Shown here one piece after another: positions 20,349-32,700 of a stretch of 64,000 nucleotides of DNA. Made by a program: the position numbers and the translations under genes. Within the stretch, counting starts at the first letter, position 1, and every line of letters starts with the position of its first letter. The DNA is taken from positions 28,496,189-28,560,188 of the forward strand of contig NC_087064.1 of assembly GCF_963678635.1 (NCBI RefSeq). Reading direction: 5' to 3'. Below the pieces are notes generated by a model, which worked only from the letters and a program-made list of their open reading frames with translations, searched no databases and was not told where the DNA came from. The stretch is from Symsagittifera roscoffensis. Lineage: Eukaryota > Xenacoelomorpha > Acoela > Convolutidae.

Positions 20349-21187
20349 GTCGGCCCTTTTTGCAATCGCAAAATAAAAATGAAGAATCGGGAGGAGTTGG
20401 GGTGGGGTGTCTCTTAGCTTAGTCCTAAGCTATGTCAAGGTGAGTGTGCTAGCTTGTCGGGTTGGCTGTCTAAGTTGAAGTCGTCGGCTGTCGAGATGAG
20501 GTTCGTAGGATATCAAGTTGAGGTTTCTCTGTTGTCCTGAGGACACTGTTTAAAAGTTCGGCTACCGAAAAGCAAATTGAAGTCTGCTGATTGAAAGAGC
20601 TGGTCGATTGTTGCAGTTAATAATGTTCCGGAGTGAAAGTCAGATCTGATGATGAATCAAGGAGATCGGCTGGTCGTTGTTTTTTTGCTGTTACTTGTCG
20701 AAGAAGATCGACTAGTCGTTGTCGTTATCCAAATAATTACAGGTTGAAGAAATCTGGTTGCGTTCACATTTCTGTGTAGAGAAGCTGAGAGCATACTCGA
20801 AAGTTGTAGTAAAGATAATGGGAGTATGCTCCCGGCAAAAAAAGCTGTTGTTGCGTATCAGGTGTCGTTGTCATACAAAACGTATTTCTAGCATCGGGGT
20901 ATCGTCGTTGCTGTATGTAGAAATTCGATTAGGAAGGCAAAGCTGGCAGGCTCTTTCGTTTTTACTTTTCAAGATGTTGGCGCTGGAGAGGATGCTTCAG
21001 TTTGATCGCTGTTCTTTGGCGCGGATTATTGAGTGTAGAAGTCTGGACAAATAGAGGAGAGTTGTATTGCTGGGATTTTAACTCTTTCACGGCGGGTTCT
21101 AACGTTGTGTTGTCGTTTTACATGATGGGCTTGAGGTATCTATGCCACATAGGAGCCATAGTCCACCAGGAGTTACATTTTGTAAAT

Positions 21188-21541
21188 TCAAGACGGGTTG
21201 GTATTGAAGTTGGTATTCACAACATTGGAGTTTTCGAGGTCGGGGAAGCAAACATGCTGTAGTAGGCGGTTCCAAACTTTCAGTAGGCGGTTCCAAACAT
21301 GCTTTACAAATTTCCGTTTCTTCATCATTGTTGGCATCTCTTTCAGTAGGCGGTTCCAAAGATGCTGTACAAATTTCCCTTTCTTCGTCAATGTTGATGG
21401 CTTACAGTTTCCTGGAGGCATGATGGCAAACATTCCTCCTAGAAGGAAATAGTTAGGGGTATGGGCTTCGATGTCGCAGGGAGAAGACAATACAGTCGTG
21501 ATGGGTCGTGCATTCAAAAACTGTTCAATCTCGCACAACAA
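21188..21541 (-). pseudogene. BEL/Pao integrase C-terminal region, copy B
   Basis: The minus-strand frame starts with IEQFLNARPITT and PCDIEAHTPNYFLLG, the conserved tail of BEL/Pao integrases, followed by KKGKFVQHLWNRLLKE. The WNRLLK segment is then repeated three times in a row, reflecting DNA repeats at 21262, 21283 and 21346. Confidence 0.82.
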
Positions 21542-21644
21542 GGTGTTGAAAGTATCATCTGTGAGGGCTTTAGATCCAATGATGGCGTATAGAGGGTTTT
21601 TGACGCTACGAATGAGACGCTTATAGACGCCACTAAAATGTGGT

Positions 21645-21920
21645 TCATAGGCGGGGTGGAAGTTTCAAGATATCTGGTGTTATCCAAAAAATTGGTTTTA
21701 TCGAGGAGCTGTCGAAGGTGGTCATCAGTTCTTTTTCTGCTGCTGTAAAGTGCATTGCGTTGTCAGAACGAATTTCTGAAGGGTTGCCTTTCCTTGCAAA
21801 GAAACAGTGGAGGGCTGTTAGAGTTGCGTCGGACGATAGGTCATGGCACATTTCCAGATGAACTGCGCGAGTCGTCATGCAGGTTAGAATCAATCCGTAC
21901 CGTTTGTTACAGGTGGTCAA
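21645..21920 (-). pseudogene. BEL/Pao integrase catalytic core, copy B
   Basis: The frame includes KRYGLILTCMTTRAVHLEM, then DLSSDATLTAL and RSDNAMHF, whose Asp is the second member of the DDE triad. The core is colinear with 4584-4892 of copy A. The frame breaks before the final Glu region. Confidence 0.82.
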
Positions 21921-21976
21921 ATTGATTGACCCGAAGGGTCGAAAATGTCGAGACCAGTTTGCTGAAAGGGAATAAC

Positions 21977-22357
21977 TTATCTGATGGAAATCGACATGGT
22001 GGCAGAGGAGACATTTTTCAGGTTGGAGTCCATAGGCGAGCTGGAGTTGGCAGTCTTAACAAATGTTGTACATTTATGTATTTGAGATCTGTTTGAGAGA
22101 ATCCAATAGTCAGCTTGGAGTTGGTTGCGTGTGTGCTCGGGTGGGGACTGCTCATTGGAAATGCGAACCTGTTGTATGAGGAGGTAAATTGCTGGGTGTT
22201 TTCTATCTAAAATAAAGGGATGCTTTGAACAATAGTGAAGTTTTGATTTTTGTAGTCTTCCTTTGGCTCGCATGATGTTCGATTCGTCGAGAAAGGGCAA
22301 GAGGGATAAGATTCTGCTAGAGGTAGCAACGATATTTTTTTTCTGAAGAATTTTCAA
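21977..22357 (-). pseudogene. BEL/Pao integrase N-terminal (zinc) region, copy B
   Basis: MRAKGRLQKSKLHY and KHPFILDRKHPAIYLLIQQ are followed by EHTRN and DYWIL, typical of the segment before the integrase core. The expected C-x2-C pair is degraded (CTTF), so the H2C2 zinc site is broken. Confidence 0.78.
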
Positions 22358-22757
22358 CTCGTTCGGAAAAGAGTCCTATCGGTGTCGTTTGCAATCAGGG
22401 TGATATTTTGAGGTTGATTTTCTTCAGTTGTCGAAGCCGACGAGATTGCAGAGGGTGGAAACTGAAACAGAGTGTTGACGATGTTACTGATGAGGGATTT
22501 GAGATACTGATTGATCAATTGAAGATTCGCAGGTTGAAATTCTAAACAGAGTGGCTGCCATAGGAACAAAAGCTGTTAAGCGGAGAAGGCGGTTCTCCTT
22601 CGAAAAGCGTTTGTAATTGATGCAGGAGCTGCTTGCTAGTCATGGGATCTTGGAAATCTGTCACATAGCACAAATGTTGCTAATAAGTCAAAAAATTATC
22701 GGTATCATTGAAAACGCAATCATGTTGTCTGTCGCTTTCCAATGTCTAAAGGGGCGG

Positions 22758-23000
22758 CTAATTCAAAGGGCGATTTGGGCCAAGCATCTTCTGATTAAAG
22801 AATGAAATCTGGTCCATTGTACCAACGGCTGTTAATGTTGAACTCTGAAAGGGGATTCTAAGAGTTCCATCATCAGCGGGGTTGATGTAATCTGGGCAGT
22901 GTTTCCACTGAGTAGATTGGGTGACCTCCAGCAAGAGCTGCGTATGAGGCATCTTAAAAGATGTGCAAGGTTATTTCTGAGATCGGCTCCGCGAAATAAT
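22758..23000 (-). pseudogene. BEL/Pao RNase H to integrase linker, copy B
   Basis: WKHCPDYINPADDGT matches the conserved W-x-H-x-P-x5-NPAD motif at the end of the RNase H region in this superfamily. Confidence 0.7.
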
Positions 23001-23273
23001 GGCGAGGCACGTAGAAAGGTTGATTGTTGTCGGCTTCTTGGAGAACATCAAAGAGCTCGGTGAGGTCCTATTTGATAATTTGATCGTCCCATTTTAGTCC
23101 TTTTTTCCATATATGTTGCTGTGGATTTCGGAGGCGAATTGTAATAGGGGCGGCGAAGCCAATAGGGTTCAATATGGAGGATGAAGTACGCATAAGGTTG
23201 CGCTGGGTTGGCTCTTGCTTTTCAGATCCTGAAGTTTCTTCGGCTGAAAAACCAGCGAATCAGAGGAAATGCT

Positions 23274-23800
23274 CTATTCGATTCTTAATACATGTTTCGT
23301 CTTGTTGGAGGTGTCATTCAGCACGTTGTGAGACATGGCGCAGTGTTGCTGAGGTATTGCACTTAAAAACTCTGGGTTTGTAGTGATCCACTTAGTCAGG
23401 TTGAAACTTCCTGTGGCGAGTGCCTTTCGTAGATAAGAAGATAAATGTAATGTTTCTTCCACGGTGTTGGCTGACTCGTAGAAATCGTCGATGTAGAAGT
23501 TGCTGTCGAGATGTTCTTTGATGTTTTGGTAATCGTTTTTGTTTTCGTCGCCACAAGTTTGGAGAGCGAAGTTCGCACAAATTGCTTACGAGGTCCCGTC
23601 CAGATAAAAGCGTGTCGTTGAGGCAAACGCAATTGAATTTCGATTTTGCGTTTGAAACTCTGTGGAGTTTTCCAGGCTTATTTGGGTTCGTCACTCCATG
23701 TTTTGGCAGTATCAATCCTGCTGAGGGAGTTTCTTCGCTTGGAAGTTTGCGAATGTAGTTTTTGGTCAAATCGTTTGTGATTGTGTTCTGGTACATTGCA
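23274..23800 (-). pseudogene. BEL/Pao reverse transcriptase, copy B
   Basis: The palm box YIDD is encoded at 23484-23495 (minus strand). It is followed by LRKALATGSFNLTKW and, 5' of it on the element strand, by GKLHRVSNAKSKFN and LNDTLLSGRD, which are standard RT landmarks. At least two frames are needed to read them all. Confidence 0.82.
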
Positions 23801-24099
23801 AGCTTGTCGGGGTCGCTGGGAAGGTGGGTTTTCTTTTTCTTGAATGGTTGAGCGGTAGCAAAGTAGTTGTTGGGAAGGCAGGCGTTCGGTTTCTAGAGAA
23901 GTCTTATCTGATATCTTCCTTCCGTTTAGGTGATGGTCTGCAGAAGGGTCTCAAGGGCGTGTTTTTTGTCTTTTGAGAGAGTTACCTCCGGAAAGGTTCT
24001 GCAAGTTTCCATCCTCCAGGTAGACCCTAGTAGTTCAGAAAGGTGTGCGTCTTCGTTGATGTCGTTGATTTGAGAAGATTAGGCCCGGAAAACGGAAAT

Positions 24100-24330
24100 C
24101 CCAAGTATGTCGGCTGTTGGACCACCAATTGTCCAGCCAAGAGGTGCGGAAATTGCATGTGGTATATTTTCTGGTCTTTTTATTATTGCTTGAGATGCAA
24201 GAAGTTCAATGTCGGTTCCAAAGAGAATTGAAAAGAGGTTGTTGTCGAAATCTGGAAAATTGATGTCCTTTAGAAGATCTTAACTGCTGCAGATGCTGTT
24301 GAGTTTTTCGGGTTGAACAACTGCATCTTC
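24100..24330 (-). pseudogene. BEL/Pao aspartic protease region, copy B
   Basis: Minus-strand reading gives DINFPDFD and, further on, SAPLGWTIGGP, the latter a hallmark after the A17-type peptidase of BEL/Pao elements. The catalytic Asp itself is not clearly seen. Confidence 0.6.
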
Positions 24331-24849
24331 TAGGCTTAGCTTGCCGAGCACGTTAGCACGTTTTACTAAAAACTGCTCTATGAGTTTATCAAACGGGTGA
24401 ATGGTCGATTCAACAGATCGTGCTTTGATTTGTTGATTTGTTTCGAATCATGAAATACATCGATGAAGAGTTCTTCTGTTTCGAGGCTTTTGTCTAACTG
24501 AAGAGAGTTAAATGTCGACTGTAGCAAATAACGTTCATTGATTCCATTGTCAAGAAAAGCATAAATGTTAATATATTCGTGTTTGTTGCGAATTGTGACA
24601 GGTGCATAGAGCAGTAATGAAACTTCGAGTCGTTTCTGTTGTCGGTTGATTGAATTGTGTGGTCTGTCTGAAGCTAGTTGCTACGCCGAAGAAAAAATTC
24701 GAGCCCTGTTCGGGTTTTGCTGTTGATGAACGCTGCTATAATGCTGTCTGTTGCAAGTTTTGCCTGTTCCCTTCGAAATTCAATCCTTCACCATGTGTTG
24801 TCCTAGTCAATTTAGACAAAAGTTTGTTGCATGTATAAACTTTCGCTTA

Positions 24850-24920
24850 TCGTCAATTGTCGAATCTTTGTACTTAGGACAGTGTGAGGGGTGATGATCC
24901 AAATCACAAAAAGCGCAAGG
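24850..24920 (-). pseudogene. BEL/Pao gag CCHC zinc knuckle, copy B
   Basis: On the minus strand CAFCDLDHHPSHC gives the C-x2-C-x4-H-x3-C pattern between the gag and protease regions, close to the usual C-x2-C-x4-H-x4-C. Confidence 0.65.
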
Positions 24921-25362
24921 AGTTCGTCTTCTTTTGGGTCTTTTGTGTTCTCCGAAAGTCTGTCGTTGCGTGTTTGGGGCTCGTTGCCGCGATGGTTGTT
25001 GCTTTGACGTTCACTGTTTGTTTGTTGACTAGATGAAGACGGTTAGCTAGATGAAGAAGTGAAGTTCTCCTGGAGTAAGTAGTCTCAGGCTAAGCTGAAT
25101 TGTATGATCAATGACTGAAATCGACGAGGCTGGACTGCTAAATGCTATTTTTGATGAAGTGTTGTGTCCACTGTAGTCTCTCAGAATGGTGAAGGTTGCT
25201 GACTGCACAATTATTTTAACTGGTGGAGTTCAGGTCGTTCGTGAATCCAAGTGTCTGAAATGTTTCGAAGATTGCCAAAGAAAGATAAAATTTTCATAAG
25301 CGATTGATTATGTTGAGTCGGAGGTATGTGGAGTTGCTGTGGTCTGCCAATGTGGTTGAGAA

Positions 25363-25949
25363 TTATGTCTGGTCTTCAAAATCGTAAATGAAATTTTGAG
25401 CAGCTGCATAAATAACGTTGTTGCATGAGTATCCCGCGATAACTTCATGAGCGCGTCCTGTTTTCAATGTTTGCAAGTGTGTTAGCTTTTCTGCGTCGGA
25501 GATTGGTTGATCCTGAACAGTAGCTTGGAATAAGCTGTACCACATGTTCCATTTCATCGGATCGCCGTCGTACTTGTCAAGTTTGATCTTCGGTTGTCGT
25601 GATGGTTGTTTAATTGTTGAAGATAAAATTGGCGCAGTGTAAACTGCTGTGTTGATGAGAGTCTGAGGAGTGAAATTGGTCGGAGGAGTTGGTAATGCGG
25701 CAAAACTACTCGATTGCGTAATAATTCTTGCATGATGCCGTTGATTGTTTGGCAAATTCTGGTTGTTTTTATTAATGTAGACATTATTGCTGCTGAAAAC
25801 GAGGGCTGTAGCTGTTGAGTCGAGGTTACTGCTGTTGAGTTAGCGCTAAATTCGATACGAGCGCTTTGTTGTTGGATTGGGAGCTGTTGGTTGCTGCAGA
25901 TGATGCGTCTGTTGCAATGATGTTTCGTTTGAGTAGTGATCACTGACAA
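25363..25949 (-). pseudogene. BEL/Pao gag (DUF1759-like), copy B
   Basis: KIKLDKYDGDPMKWNMW and AEKLTHLQTLKTGRAHEVI are typical of BEL/Pao gag. Colinear sequence exists in copy A at 7413-7703. The N-terminal part continues in another frame to about 26390. Confidence 0.78.
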
Positions 25950-26661
25950 GGTCGTCTAATTTGTGTTAAATTCCAGTGAATGTTGGCGTCAGGTCATCTG
26001 GCTGTGAGTCTTTGTCGGATGGTCGATGAGGTAAGCCGTCGATTCCTCATGCTGCTTTAGAATTGAAGAACTTTGTGTTTTGATTTCTGCTAGTTCAAAC
26101 TCGGTTTATTCTTCTGCGATGGCTTTTGAAATTCGGCTGAGAAGTAATTCTAGTCGTTTGACTAAAAATTTGCACTGTCCGGGTGTACTTTTCATAGGCA
26201 TTCTGTCGTTGAAATCTAGGTCGGTTGTGTTGTTCGGAGTTGTTGATGCTGTTGTTGAGCTGTCGAATGTTTTTGTGTTGATTGTTTCTGCTTTGAGTGT
26301 GTTCTGTTTCTTCCTAAACCTCAAACTAGGACGAGAAGAGAAACCAAGTAACTTTAAACTTTCAATTTCAAGTTTCAGAAACAATTAAAATATCAGAGTT
26401 GTAGATATTTGTATACGTCTCCCTGACACTAGAGACAATTTTTTTAAGTAATGAGGACGTGAAACGTTGCGTCAGTAACCCGAACTATTGACGTGATGAG
26501 GACTTTAAGTTCCAAGTAAACTGGGGGAAAAAGTAACCAACCAAAAAAACATGTTTTTTTTCAATGTTTTGAGATTGCAAAATACTCCCGGGCGAATTCT
26601 TTTGATGTAGAGCGGGGAATTTTTCCACCATATTTTAGGCTCGTGGAAAAGTTGAGTGTCA

Positions 26662-26914
26662 TGTAAACTCAAAATATGTGGAATCTGTTTTATCTCAAGT
26701 TTTTCTATTTAATTATTTTCCTTGTTTTGTTTCAAGAGCTAATAACAATTGTCAAGACTAATAATTCCAAGTTTTCGTGTTCATGAGCTTAAGTCACTTC
26801 TGTCTTTCTTGAATGTTTTCACTTTCTTGTCGTTTTTTGTCGTGGCATCTTATTTGCGTGCAACATGTATGCCTTGATGTTGTTAAAACTGTGCATCGAA
26901 CAGTGCACTGTACA
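26662..26914 (-). repeat. LTR of copy B (5' LTR on element strand)
   Basis: It is 253 bp, TGTAAACTC to ACTGTACA, followed by the CAAAG target duplication. Apart from the indel it is very close to the left LTR. Confidence 0.9.
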
Positions 26915-26919
26915 CAAAG
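26915..26919. repeat. Target-site duplication, right
   Basis: CAAAG, identical to 20109-20113. Confidence 0.88.
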
Positions 26920-28730
26920 ATTTCGATTTAAAATTTTTAAAGACGCATTTTTCCGCGTAATTTTTTCTAATTAAAAAGTCTCTCGTTATTTTTGAAATAA
27001 TGAGCTATGAACTTTCACCGCCTTTTTGATCTAAACGAAAATGCATTTTGGGTAGAACAAATTTTCCTCTAACCAAGACGTATCGAGAAAACGAAATTTT
27101 TTCAAACGTTTAAGATCGAGAACGATTTCGAGATTAAAGTACACGAAGGGGATAGGTTGATAAGCAGGACCAAAACAAGTAGAAATCGTTATTGGGGTCC
27201 CTAGATTGTAACGAATACCCTGATTTGAGAGTTACAAGTGCAAAGAGATTACGCACAAATTACAACAAAAGTTTCAATTTTACTTGTAAGGCTGGAAAAA
27301 GTCAGGTAAAAGCAAATTTAACCCTAGGAATTAAAAATTCATGTTTTGCGCTTACGTAAGCTTGCGAGGTGGTTTTCGAGCAGCATCTTCTTTTCATGAT
27401 TATGCTTTCAACAAGGCGTGTTTAGTGAACACAAAACTAAAAGTGTATAATTTTAAACGCTCAAATTGTCTTTTTTTAAAAAAAATTGTCTCCTCAAGCC
27501 AAAAGCGTTACCGCTTATTCTACTTATTTCGACCGATCCTCTTCTATAGCAGTAAATTAGCAGTAAAAAGTTTTACCATAAAAAAAACGAGTGTTCAATT
27601 TTCGATCACATTGCTGTAATTTTAAGAAACCGCTTTCAAGAGCGTTAGTATAATGCTTTTGTTTATCAGCTGGTTTTTAGTTTTAAATTCTAAGAGTATC
27701 TTTAGTTCGTGAAAAGCTGAATAATTTTTTTAGCCGCTAAAAGCAAGAAGTTAATTCAAATTAAATTTTTCAAAAATTACATTCCTCTATACAGACAAAT
27801 GAAAAAAAAATTGTTTGTGTGAATGTGTGTGCGTGTGATCAAACTCTTCCTCGAGGTTAAACTGCACAATTTTGATTTTTCTTACTTCATGCATATGAAT
27901 ACGAGAAACGCTTAAGGCTATTTATTTACAAAATTCCGCCTAGTTCGCTCAAAATAGTCAAAAAGATGTTCGATAACAATTTCACATGATTTCTACAACC
28001 ATTTTGAGTTTTTGCATTTGATGCTTAGTACTGAGTAAATGCATTGTTTAACCATTTTGATTCATAATCAGTTAAAACTTCTCTTTTATTAAAGATACTT
28101 AAACTTTCTGAAACAAAAATATCAAGGTAAGTTTTCAATTTGGAATTATCTGCTTTTTTAAACGCGTTTTTGTACTGCAATATTCTTCCCCATCCATCTT
28201 TTTTCTTATAGCCAGTAGTTATATTTTTCAGTTTTTTTATAGCATTGACATTGAGATAAAATTTAAACTTCAAGTTAGCAGCAATTCTTTCCTAAACGCG
28301 GAATCTTTTTTGACTGTGCAACATCTTACTCGAACCATCTTTTATTACTGTAATCGTTGCATGTAATTTTCATTGATAAACCAACTGCGTGTCATCGTTC
28401 ATTTGAAAATCAGTCACGAAGCCCATTTTTAGCCTTTCGATCACATGCCAAACAGAAGTCAATACTAAATTGCAACAGTAAAAACGTTTTTACTTTCTCT
28501 CGCGAGAATCAGAAAGTTTTGTTAAGAAGAAAGATTTAAGATGTGAAATTTGATTTCTGAGCGAAGGCACGAAGCCACAAAAGTTAATTAGCTACCTTAG
28601 AATTATTAAGAAAAAGTTTTCGTTCACATTTTTTATAATTCATCTTTTCAAGTCAAAGTGGTCAGTCATTTTTATGGTGCAATTAAACTTCATAAAACTT
28701 CAAATAATCAAAATCTTCGTAATGATCAAG
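26920..28730. other. Intergenic AT-rich DNA
   Basis: I see no gene. A short stretch near 27530-27570 resembles 19690-19720 (CGATCCTCTT..ATAGCAGTAA). A minus-strand frame at 28025-28273 could be a further part of the LINE remnant below, but no motif confirms it. Confidence 0.5.
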
Positions 28731-28990
28731 ATACGCGCCTTTAATTCTTAATTCGATAACTTCCTTTTAATTCTGAAAAGAAATCAAGAGCGTTTTTAAT
28801 TACTAGTAACATTTCAGCACAATATTGCCAAAGTAGCCATGGCATAAAATAACAGTCTTCGAAAAAACGGTAATATTTTTTCACACATTGTGCACAATAA
28901 TGCGGTGTGTAGAATGGTATCATCTGCATAACTGAAAACAATAGGAAAACCTTTACCTATAAACTTTGGAAAATGCTTGTTTTGTATAAA
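28731..28990 (-). pseudogene. Non-LTR (LINE-type) reverse transcriptase remnant
   Basis: Read on the minus strand, GFPIVFSYADDTILHTA contains the RT catalytic box YADD (28919-28930) in the F-x-YADDT form typical of LINEs. About 50 codons on, in another frame, KNALDFFSELKGSYRIKN resembles the helix that follows. Stops and a frameshift show it is dead. No element ends were found. Confidence 0.6.
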
Positions 28991-29629
28991 ACTTTTTCAT
29001 ACGTCTGTCAATTTGGCTTGCCCAACATTTAAATTATCTCAAGCCGTCATATAATGGCGCCATTGAATAATAATTTTTATGGAGAGAATTATGGGTCAAA
29101 TTTTGCATAAAACTGCCCAAGAAAAACAGTTTTTGAAAAAGAATTCCAGCAAAGCAAAAAACTTTGGCAAATAGGACCAATTAGGCCTTTCAGCTGAGCT
29201 CGAACAATTTCGAATGGCTGACGTAAAAAAGAATGACGGAAAATATTGAAACTTTTTTAAAAGATTGCTACGAATGCCAATGAGAAAATAATCATTTGAA
29301 AAATGAATTAAAAAACAGACTGTCTTGAAAATTTAAATCCTCAAATAGTTTAAAACCATTTATCAAAATCTAAAAAATAACTCAATGGGTGCAGAATATT
29401 GCTTGAAAAGTAAAAAAAAATACCCGCGTAATTAGGAAAGGCCGGAAATTTTTTTCTGCCATATATTTTCTTTTTTTTAAACTTTTTTTAAGCTGCCTCT
29501 TCTGAGTTGTCTACAAATGGTTTAAATTGAACGTAAATAGTTTTGCAAAACTTGGTTCCAAACGGATGATTTAGTAGGTCAATAGAACATTTTTGTTTTC
29601 TATTCAGATTTGATAACGAAAAATTGAAA

Positions 29630-30440
29630 TGGAAACTTGATGCAGATGACAAAGTCTGGCTTTGTTTGCTTTTTTATTGTTTAGGTTTAATTTTTTTAGT
29701 TCTTATATTTTGAGGGCTTCAATTTTTAGGTTTTTAGTTTTTCACTTCTTAGATTGCGATGGGCGTAAAGTATTTAAAGTTACGATTGCTGGAATTTCGA
29801 TCTGAAAAAACGACCAATCAAATGTTTCTAATAATCAAGATACGTGCATCTAGATCCCACTTCATCCTTTGTTTCAAATACAGAAGGCAAAATATTTCTT
29901 ATTAAATAATCAAATCACAGCTATCAAAGAATTATGTTGTCTACTTTTCTCTCTTTTTAAGTTAGCCGTGTAAAAAACAATTGAAAAGTAAGTTTTTCAA
30001 GCAGTAAATTTTCACAGCTCTTTGCTTTGTCAAAATGCACAGTTTTTTGAGCGTAGGAATAACCACCGAAAATTGAGGTTGATTCCGTTAGGAAGTAGTT
30101 GCGCACTAGCACAGAGCTAGTTATTTTTTTTCGAAAAAATCAAAACAAAAATGATCTGTGTGGTAAAAATTTGTGTGGCATCCTGCTTGATATGAGTTTC
30201 AAAGTCTGGCTTGATGTTTGTTTTTTAAATGCTTAGACGTTCAATTGTTAGATCTTAGTTGTTTTGGGGGGTTTATCTTTTGGTTTATGTCAGTTTTTTA
30301 ATTATTAGACGATGGAACCAAAATGGTCATTTGCATGATATATTTAAAACACGATTGCTAAAATTTCGATCAGAAAAAAACATCCTATCAAATCCTTCTA
30401 ATACTCAAGATGGTGCATCGAGTTCCCATTTCCATACTTT
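29630..30440 (+). repeat. Direct repeat pair (29630-29880 and 30170-30440)
   Basis: The two stretches share CAAAGTCTGGCTT, CGATTGCT..AATTTCGATC and CAAGAT..GTGCATC in the same order, about 545 bp apart. They are imperfect, non-coding copies. Confidence 0.6.
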
Positions 30441-32700
30441 TATTAATTTACTTGTACTAATGCTAATAGAACCAATTTTCAACTAATCACGAAACTGGAG
30501 TTTTGATCAAGTTTTTCTTGAGATCCAAATTGAAAGCCAAACTGATTCAAACGTTTTAAAAAAAAAAATTCAGAATTTTCTTTGCAGACCGGAATTGCGG
30601 TTGAGTTATAATAGTGTTGAAAGATAAATAAGACCAATTCAATGTCCTCAACTCAAGTTGGAAAGATTTATATTGCGGCTACTCAATTTGGAATGATTAG
30701 AAATTTATTATACGTAATACTTTTAATGCTGTCAGTTTTAGGACTGATGCAATTCTCTGCAAAAATTAAATGTAAAAAAATAAAACGAATAGTTTTTAAT
30801 TTTGAGACTTTTTGTAAAAACCATCCCTCCACACGCCATATAAAGTACAAAGTGACAGATTTGCTCCTAGTAATAAATCAATTATGGCAAATAAGCTTCC
30901 TTCTACCAATTAAGAACGATTTTCCAAGACGGTTTAAATCTCCGCTTACACTTTCATAGCGCGAAATGGAGGCTGAGTAAGCAGAATGGTCTAAGAGCAG
31001 AATAGGTCTAATAGCAGAAAAAAAAAATTTCTAATTTTTACGGGCTAATTGATACTAAACAAGTAATAGAAACAAAATGGTGAAGTATATATATTTTTTT
31101 AATTTAAGCTCAGGACAACAATACCTTTTGAATGATATAAAAAAAATTCCGTCGAAAATGGTTAGTTACAAAATCGAAATTTGATGAAGAAAAAATCACC
31201 CGAGCACAAATAATCCGTTACTTCGTTACGAAATTTGAAACAAGACCAAATTGCTGTCCTCAATTCAGTTTGGAATGGCTTACCTTGCGGCTTACGCGTG
31301 TTATATGAACGTTTTTTCCGGCGATAATTAATTTTAACTAGCAGTTTAAAAAAATAACAAGTAGAAACTTGTTTGAAGATTGAGCTCAAGACAACAATAT
31401 GTTTCGGATGTTATAAAAAATTGTCGTTAAAACTAGATAAAAAATTAAAAAGTCAAAATTTGACCGAGCAAAAATTCAACCCTTACGAGGCCAAACTGTG
31501 CACTGGATAGGCGCACATTTTTTTGTCTGTATGTTCCTAGATTCCAGAAACAAGTCTTTAAACATGTTAAATTTGTGTCGGAACGATCAAAGAAAACGAA
31601 AGACCAAAAGAAGAACAAAAAGAGCGTACTTGTTGCAGAATCCGCTTAAATTTCCGAAAAAGCACAGTTTGGCCTCGTAATGACCTGAGAATAAAATTTC
31701 CGTCACTAAAATAGTTGCAAAAACTACAATCTTTTTTTTGAACAGAACCATTGCTTGAATGCTAGTTATTGAACCATTGAAGCTAAGAAGCTTAGAGTTT
31801 CAAAGACGTTTCGACCGTTTTCCCACACTCAGATAAATCGTTCGAACCTTCTAATATGGACTCAATCATGACTGAAAGAGTTTATCTATCAAAATGATAT
31901 ATCTATCACTCAACCTCGAATGACATGTTGATTTGGTACCTAATTTTACGCAGAAAAATCAAAATACTTTGTGGTCTGAAGCAAATCAAGTCTAATTTTC
32001 TATTTTTTTTTTGAATTTTGTGTTTTTAAGGCAGTTGTTAAATCCGAAACTCGAGAAACCTATTTCCGAGCTTTTTGACACTGGAATTGTTTTTCTTAAT
32101 CTTGTTAATTATAAAAAAGATCTGAAAAATGATCTATGACTCGACCCCATGCGAAGCTTCTTAACGTCGCCTGACTTCTGAACTTTAATTTTTGCTCTGA
32201 CCAGAGAAGCTGCAAAAAAATTTTAGTAAATTTACTTGTGTTTTTTTTGCAGAATTCTATGTTTTACTGATAGTCATCTGATAAGGTCGAGTGATATCAT
32301 AGCAGGCCCTTTCCAGTCATAATTTAAGCTCGATGAAAACTTTTATTTTTTTTTGTTACGCAGATGTGATTTTGGTGTAAACATTGTCTGATCGTCTTGC
32401 AAAGCAACCAGATAGTTTTGTTCATTTGTTCGTGTTAACTTAGAAAATTACCGACAACAGCCGAAGTTTTGTTTTAATTTACAGGTTGACTGTCATACTG
32501 TATCAGTTTTTGAGGTTCCCCTCTAGATTCCAAAGAGACAGCAGTTCGAAATTAACTGAAAAAGTTTTGATGTCCGCATATCTGTCTTGACTTGTAAATT
32601 TAATAGTATCATGCATATTAATATCACGCAAATCATTCTATAGATCTATGAAATCTATAAGTCACAAAATATAAACAACAACATTTAGTTTGATGTTTGA
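30441..32700. other. Intergenic DNA with decayed dispersed repeats
   Basis: A truncated copy of repeat family 2 lies at 30760-31220 and a weak family 1 copy at 31800-31980. An inverted fragment with TCGAGTGATATCAT is near 32290. No gene is seen. Confidence 0.5.

Larger units (their letters stand above)
20114..26914 (-). mobile_element. BEL/Pao LTR retrotransposon, copy B
   Basis: This 6.8 kb element has TGTA...TACA LTRs at 20114-20348 and 26662-26914. A perfect 5-bp target duplication CAAAG flanks it (20109-20113 and 26915-26919), the length usual for BEL/Pao. Minus-strand domains read right to left: gag with a CCHC knuckle, protease region, RT with YIDD, RNase H region, integrase with zinc and catalytic parts. 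Many stops and frameshifts mean it is not autonomous now. It is more complete than copy A at 3305-8708. Confidence 0.92.
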
